Shown in pieces: positions 5,292-7,036 of a stretch of DNA of 7,036 nt; position 1 is the first letter of the stretch, and each line of letters opens with the position of its first letter. The DNA is from Bifidobacterium breve (lineage in GTDB: Bacteria > Actinomycetota > Acidimicrobiia > Acidimicrobiales > Ilumatobacteraceae). The stretch spans positions 1 to 7,036 of the forward strand of contig CALPPK020000058.1 of NCBI GenBank assembly GCA_943325435.2, read 5' to 3'. The notes beneath the pieces were generated by a model that saw only the letters and a list, made by a program, of their open reading frames with translations, ran no database searches and had not been told where the DNA came from. Both the position numbers and the translations under genes were made by a program.

Positions 5292-6692
5292 TTACGCGTT
5301 GATGCTTCGGCCGGTGAGCGACATCACGGTCTCGCCGAAAAGTTCGGAGAGGCTCGGATGCGGCTGAATGAAATGAGCAATTTCTTCCACTGTTGCTTCC
5401 CAGTTGACAGCCAAATAACCGCCAGAGAGTTGTTCAGTAACCCATGGTCCGACCATGTGTACTCCGAGAACTTGACCAGCAGTGCCATCTGGGTTTTTCT
5501 TGGCGATGATTTTCACAAGACCGTCAGTTTCACCAATGATCATTGCACGACTGTTTGCACGGAACTGATGTTTTGCAACAACAACATCGTAGCCAGCAGC
5601 TTTTGCAGCTTCTTCGCCTGGGCCAGCCCATGCAACTTCAGGGCTGCAATAGATTGCCCAAGGAACACGGTCGTAATCAACAGGTATTGCTGTTTCACCG
5701 AGAACTTGTTTCACTACGAGAATCGCTTCGGCGTATGCAACGTGTGCAAGTTGTGGCGTATTGATGAGGTCACCAACTGCATACACATTTGCAACGTTCG
5801 TGCGGCAGTAAGCATCTACTTCTACGAATCCGCGATCGCTCACTGCAACCTTGGTATTCGCAAGTCCTAATTGATCTGTAAACGGACGACGTCCGACAGA
5901 CACGATGACTGCGTCGACTTCAAGCGTCTCACCTTCACCGAATGAAACGACTGTCGACCCACTGCCTGTCGGTTTGTGACCAGTCACTGCAACGCCAGTT
6001 TTGATTGCGATCTTCTTTTTTCCGAATGAACGCACCACAACATTTGCGAGGTCGGCGTCAAGGCCAGGAAGAATCTTTGGCAAGCCCTCCAAGATGGTGA
6101 CTTCTGCACCAAGATCAACAAACGCTGAAGCAAATTCGCATCCGATTGCGCCCCCACCAATTACGGCGATGCGTGCAGGAATGCGATCAAGCATCAACAC
6201 TTCATCAGAAGTCATGACAGGACCACCAGGTTCAAAACCGGGGATGACGCGAGGAACACTTCCGGCAGCAAGAACGACGTTCTTTCCTGCGAGTTCAGTC
6301 TTTGTTCCGTCTGCAGCAGTAACCGTGACTGAGTTGTCTGCATTCAATGCGCCCACTCCGAGTACGTATGTGACCTTTTTTGCCTTCACCAAACCGGTGA
6401 GACCTTTGACTAAGCCATCGACAATTTTTTGCTTGCGGGCTTGTGCAACTGCGAAATCGGTTGCGCCGAGAGTTGCTGCAATTCCGAACTCGGCTGCATG
6501 TTCAACATGGCGTCGAGCTGCTGCGGTTTCAAGAAATGCTTTCGCAGGGATGCACCCACGGTTCAGACATGTTCCACCGATGGTGTCTTTTTCTACGAGA
6601 GCTACTGATAAGCCGGCAGAGGCGCCATAGAACGCAGACGCGTATCCGCCAGGTCCGCCGCCAACGACCACAAGATCAAATGGTTCAGCCAT
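5292..6692 (-). CDS. lpd: Dihydrolipoyl dehydrogenase (E3)
   Basis: This flavoprotein reoxidises the dihydrolipoyl arm of E2 and passes electrons to NAD+. With the ATG at 6692 it is 466 residues, the usual family size. It shows the N-terminal FAD fold GGGPGGYASA (11-20), the redox disulfide GGTCLNRGC (Cys42 and Cys47), the NAD-binding VIGGGAIGCE (177-186), the second FAD motif VYAVGD (303-308), and the C-terminal catalytic His445 and Glu450 (HPSLSE). A TTG at 6707 would add five residues, but it abuts the ribosome site GGAG (6705-6702), which sits nine bases before ATG, so ATG is preferred. All catalytic residues are present, so the enzyme should be active. It is the first gene of the operon and probably serves every lipoyl-dependent complex in the cell, not just the adjacent E2. 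Confidence 0.96.
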   Translation of the reverse strand: MAEPFDLVVVGGGPGGYASAFYGASAGLSVALVEKDTIGGTCLNRGCIPAKAFLETAAARRHVEHAAEFGIAATLGATDFAVAQARKQKIVDGLVKGLTGLVKAKKVTYVLGVGALNADNSVTVTAADGTKTELAGKNVVLAAGSVPRVIPGFEPGGPVMTSDEVLMLDRIPARIAVIGGGAIGCEFASAFVDLGAEVTILEGLPKILPGLDADLANVVVRSFGKKKIAIKTGVAVTGHKPTGSGSTVVSFGEGETLEVDAVIVSVGRRPFTDQLGLANTKVAVSDRGFVEVDAYCRTNVANVYAVGDLINTPQLAHVAYAEAILVVKQVLGETAIPVDYDRVPWAIYCSPEVAWAGPGEEAAKAAGYDVVVAKHQFRANSRAMIIGETDGLVKIIAKKNPDGTAGQVLGVHMVGPWVTEQLSGGYLAVNWEATVEEIAHFIQPHPSLSELFGETVMSLTGRSINA

Positions 6693-6701
6693 GGGGGTTA
6701 T

Positions 6702-6705
6702 CTCC
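6702..6705 (-). promoter_or_regulatory. Ribosome-binding site of lpd
   Basis: GGAG on the minus strand stands nine bases before ATG at 6692, followed by ATAACCCCC. It is the clearest Shine-Dalgarno in the window and rules against the TTG start at 6707. Confidence 0.75.
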
Positions 6706-6713
6706 AATCAGTT

Positions 6714-6750
6714 GAATACGCCGTTGTATTCACCTACAACGGTAGCCGTT
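6714..6750 (-). promoter_or_regulatory. Overlapping inverted repeats in the lpd leader (possible operator, attenuator or terminator)
   Basis: The 59-nt gap between the upstream gene and lpd holds three overlapping inverted repeats. CCGTTGTA (6721-6728) pairs perfectly with TACAACGG (6735-6742) across a 6-nt loop. GAATAC (6714-6719) pairs with GTATTC (6726-6731). AACGG (6738-6742) pairs with CCGTT (6746-6750) across TAG. They share bases, so only some can form together. No T-run follows on either strand, which argues against a simple intrinsic terminator. The 22-bp dyad could be a dimeric repressor site, or the set could be alternative RNA folds controlling the operon. I could not identify a convincing promoter in this gap. 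Confidence 0.55.
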
Positions 6751-6751
6751 C

Positions 6752-7036
6752 TTACTGGCGAGACCACTGAGATTGCAGCCCTGCTCGAAGGTACGCAATG
6801 GTCACGGAGCCTTCAGATGCAGGAAATGCCATGTCGCACGAGGCCACAACGTCGGCTGATGTAGTGGCACAGGGCACACCAAGTGCGCCAACCGGAAGAG
6901 CAATCGGCGAAAGCACGGTGCCCCCTGCCAACAACCGCCAGCCCTCAGTGGCGTCAGCGCCTTCGACTCCGACCATCGTGACGTGGGCAATGGTCGCATT
7001 GGCGTTCTGGGAGACCGATTGAACGGTCACGGTCAT
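6752..7036 (-). CDS. Hypothetical protein, probably the C-terminal part of a larger gene
   Basis: Ninety-four codons are visible, ending in TAA at 6754-6752. An ATG coincides exactly with the window edge (7036-7034), so it may be internal and the real start may lie outside. The sequence has alternating hydrophobic strands (VTVQSV, ATIAHVTMVGV, GWRLLAGG, VTIAYLRAGLQSQW) and two cysteines (56 and 67 counted from that ATG), which suggests an immunoglobulin-like beta-sandwich, perhaps with a disulfide, as in exported or cell-surface proteins. There is no transmembrane segment in the visible part and no family I can name. Codons are GC-richer than in the operon. It reads in the operon direction, 59 nt before lpd ATG, so read-through is possible unless the inverted repeats terminate it. 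Confidence 0.6.
   Translation of the reverse strand: MTVTVQSVSQNANATIAHVTMVGVEGADATEGWRLLAGGTVLSPIALPVGALGVPCATTSADVVASCDMAFPASEGSVTIAYLRAGLQSQWSRQ

Larger units (their letters stand above)
382..6692 (-). other. Five-gene lipoylation operon: lpd, sucB, lipB-lipA, M24 peptidase, membrane protein
   Basis: All five genes are on one strand with gaps of 19, 19, -4 and 13 nt, too short for independent promoters to be likely. The first three genes form a functional unit: E3, a lipoylated E2, and the fused enzyme that builds lipoate on it. Actinobacteria commonly place E2 close to lipB and lipA, so the grouping is expected; the fusion and the two downstream passengers are the unusual parts. The operon probably starts in or upstream of the lpd leader and ends at the convergent hairpin. 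Confidence 0.85.

Noticed and set aside
6001..6630. 209-residue open frame on the plus strand inside lpd
   Set aside because: It is antisense to conserved E3 sequence, lacks a ribosome site and resembles no protein family.
6693..6707. TTG start giving lpd five extra residues
   Set aside because: TTG is directly next to the GGAG ribosome site that serves the ATG at 6692, and E3 proteins normally start just before the FAD motif.
6721..6742. Simple Rho-independent terminator for the gene upstream of lpd
   Set aside because: The stem is perfect (8 bp) but neither strand has a T-run after it, so it is listed only as a possible regulatory dyad.
6693..6751. Sigma-70-type promoter in the lpd leader
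   Set aside because: TATTCA with TTGTAG 15 bases upstream is a poor match in sequence and spacing, so I do not call it.

Overview
The window looks like chromosomal DNA from an actinobacterium, possibly the Acidimicrobiia or a relative. The grounds are the lpd-sucB-lipB-lipA gene order, the style of the proteins, and moderate base composition with heavy use of GCA for alanine. The phylum is a fair inference; anything finer is a guess. I see no transposase, integrase, phage gene, tRNA, rRNA or CRISPR array.

Layout. Positions 1-385 (+) hold the C-terminal 127 residues of a pyridoxamine-phosphate-oxidase-like (PPOX, split-barrel flavin) protein. It converges on a minus-strand operon that fills 382-6692. 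In transcription order (right to left) the operon is: lpd, dihydrolipoyl dehydrogenase E3 (6692-5292); sucB-type dihydrolipoamide acyltransferase E2 (5272-3935); a single long gene carrying complete LipB and LipA (3915-2242); an M24-family Xaa-Pro-type peptidase (2245-1130); and an unrecognised polytopic membrane protein (1116-382). Gaps are 19, 19, -4 and 13 nt. A partial gene (7036-6752, minus) precedes the operon and ends with a probable beta-sandwich domain.

How it works together. LipB moves octanoate from acyl carrier protein to the lipoyl-domain lysine of E2 (Lys42 here). LipA inserts the two sulfurs, E2 then carries acyl groups, and E3 reoxidises its dihydrolipoyl arm. The operon therefore encodes a lipoylated protein, its recycling enzyme and the whole endogenous lipoylation pathway, with both lipoylation enzymes on one polypeptide. 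No E1 is in the window. The peptidase and membrane protein have no known role in this pathway.

Most notable points: the LipB-LipA fusion, with an in-frame ATG where a free-standing LipA would begin; a 59-nt leader before lpd with three mutually exclusive stems; a convergent junction where both stop codons share one CTAG inside a hairpin; and a GC-rich codon-usage island in the E2 linker. None of these amounts to a wholly new system. The fusion operon is the best candidate for something under-described.
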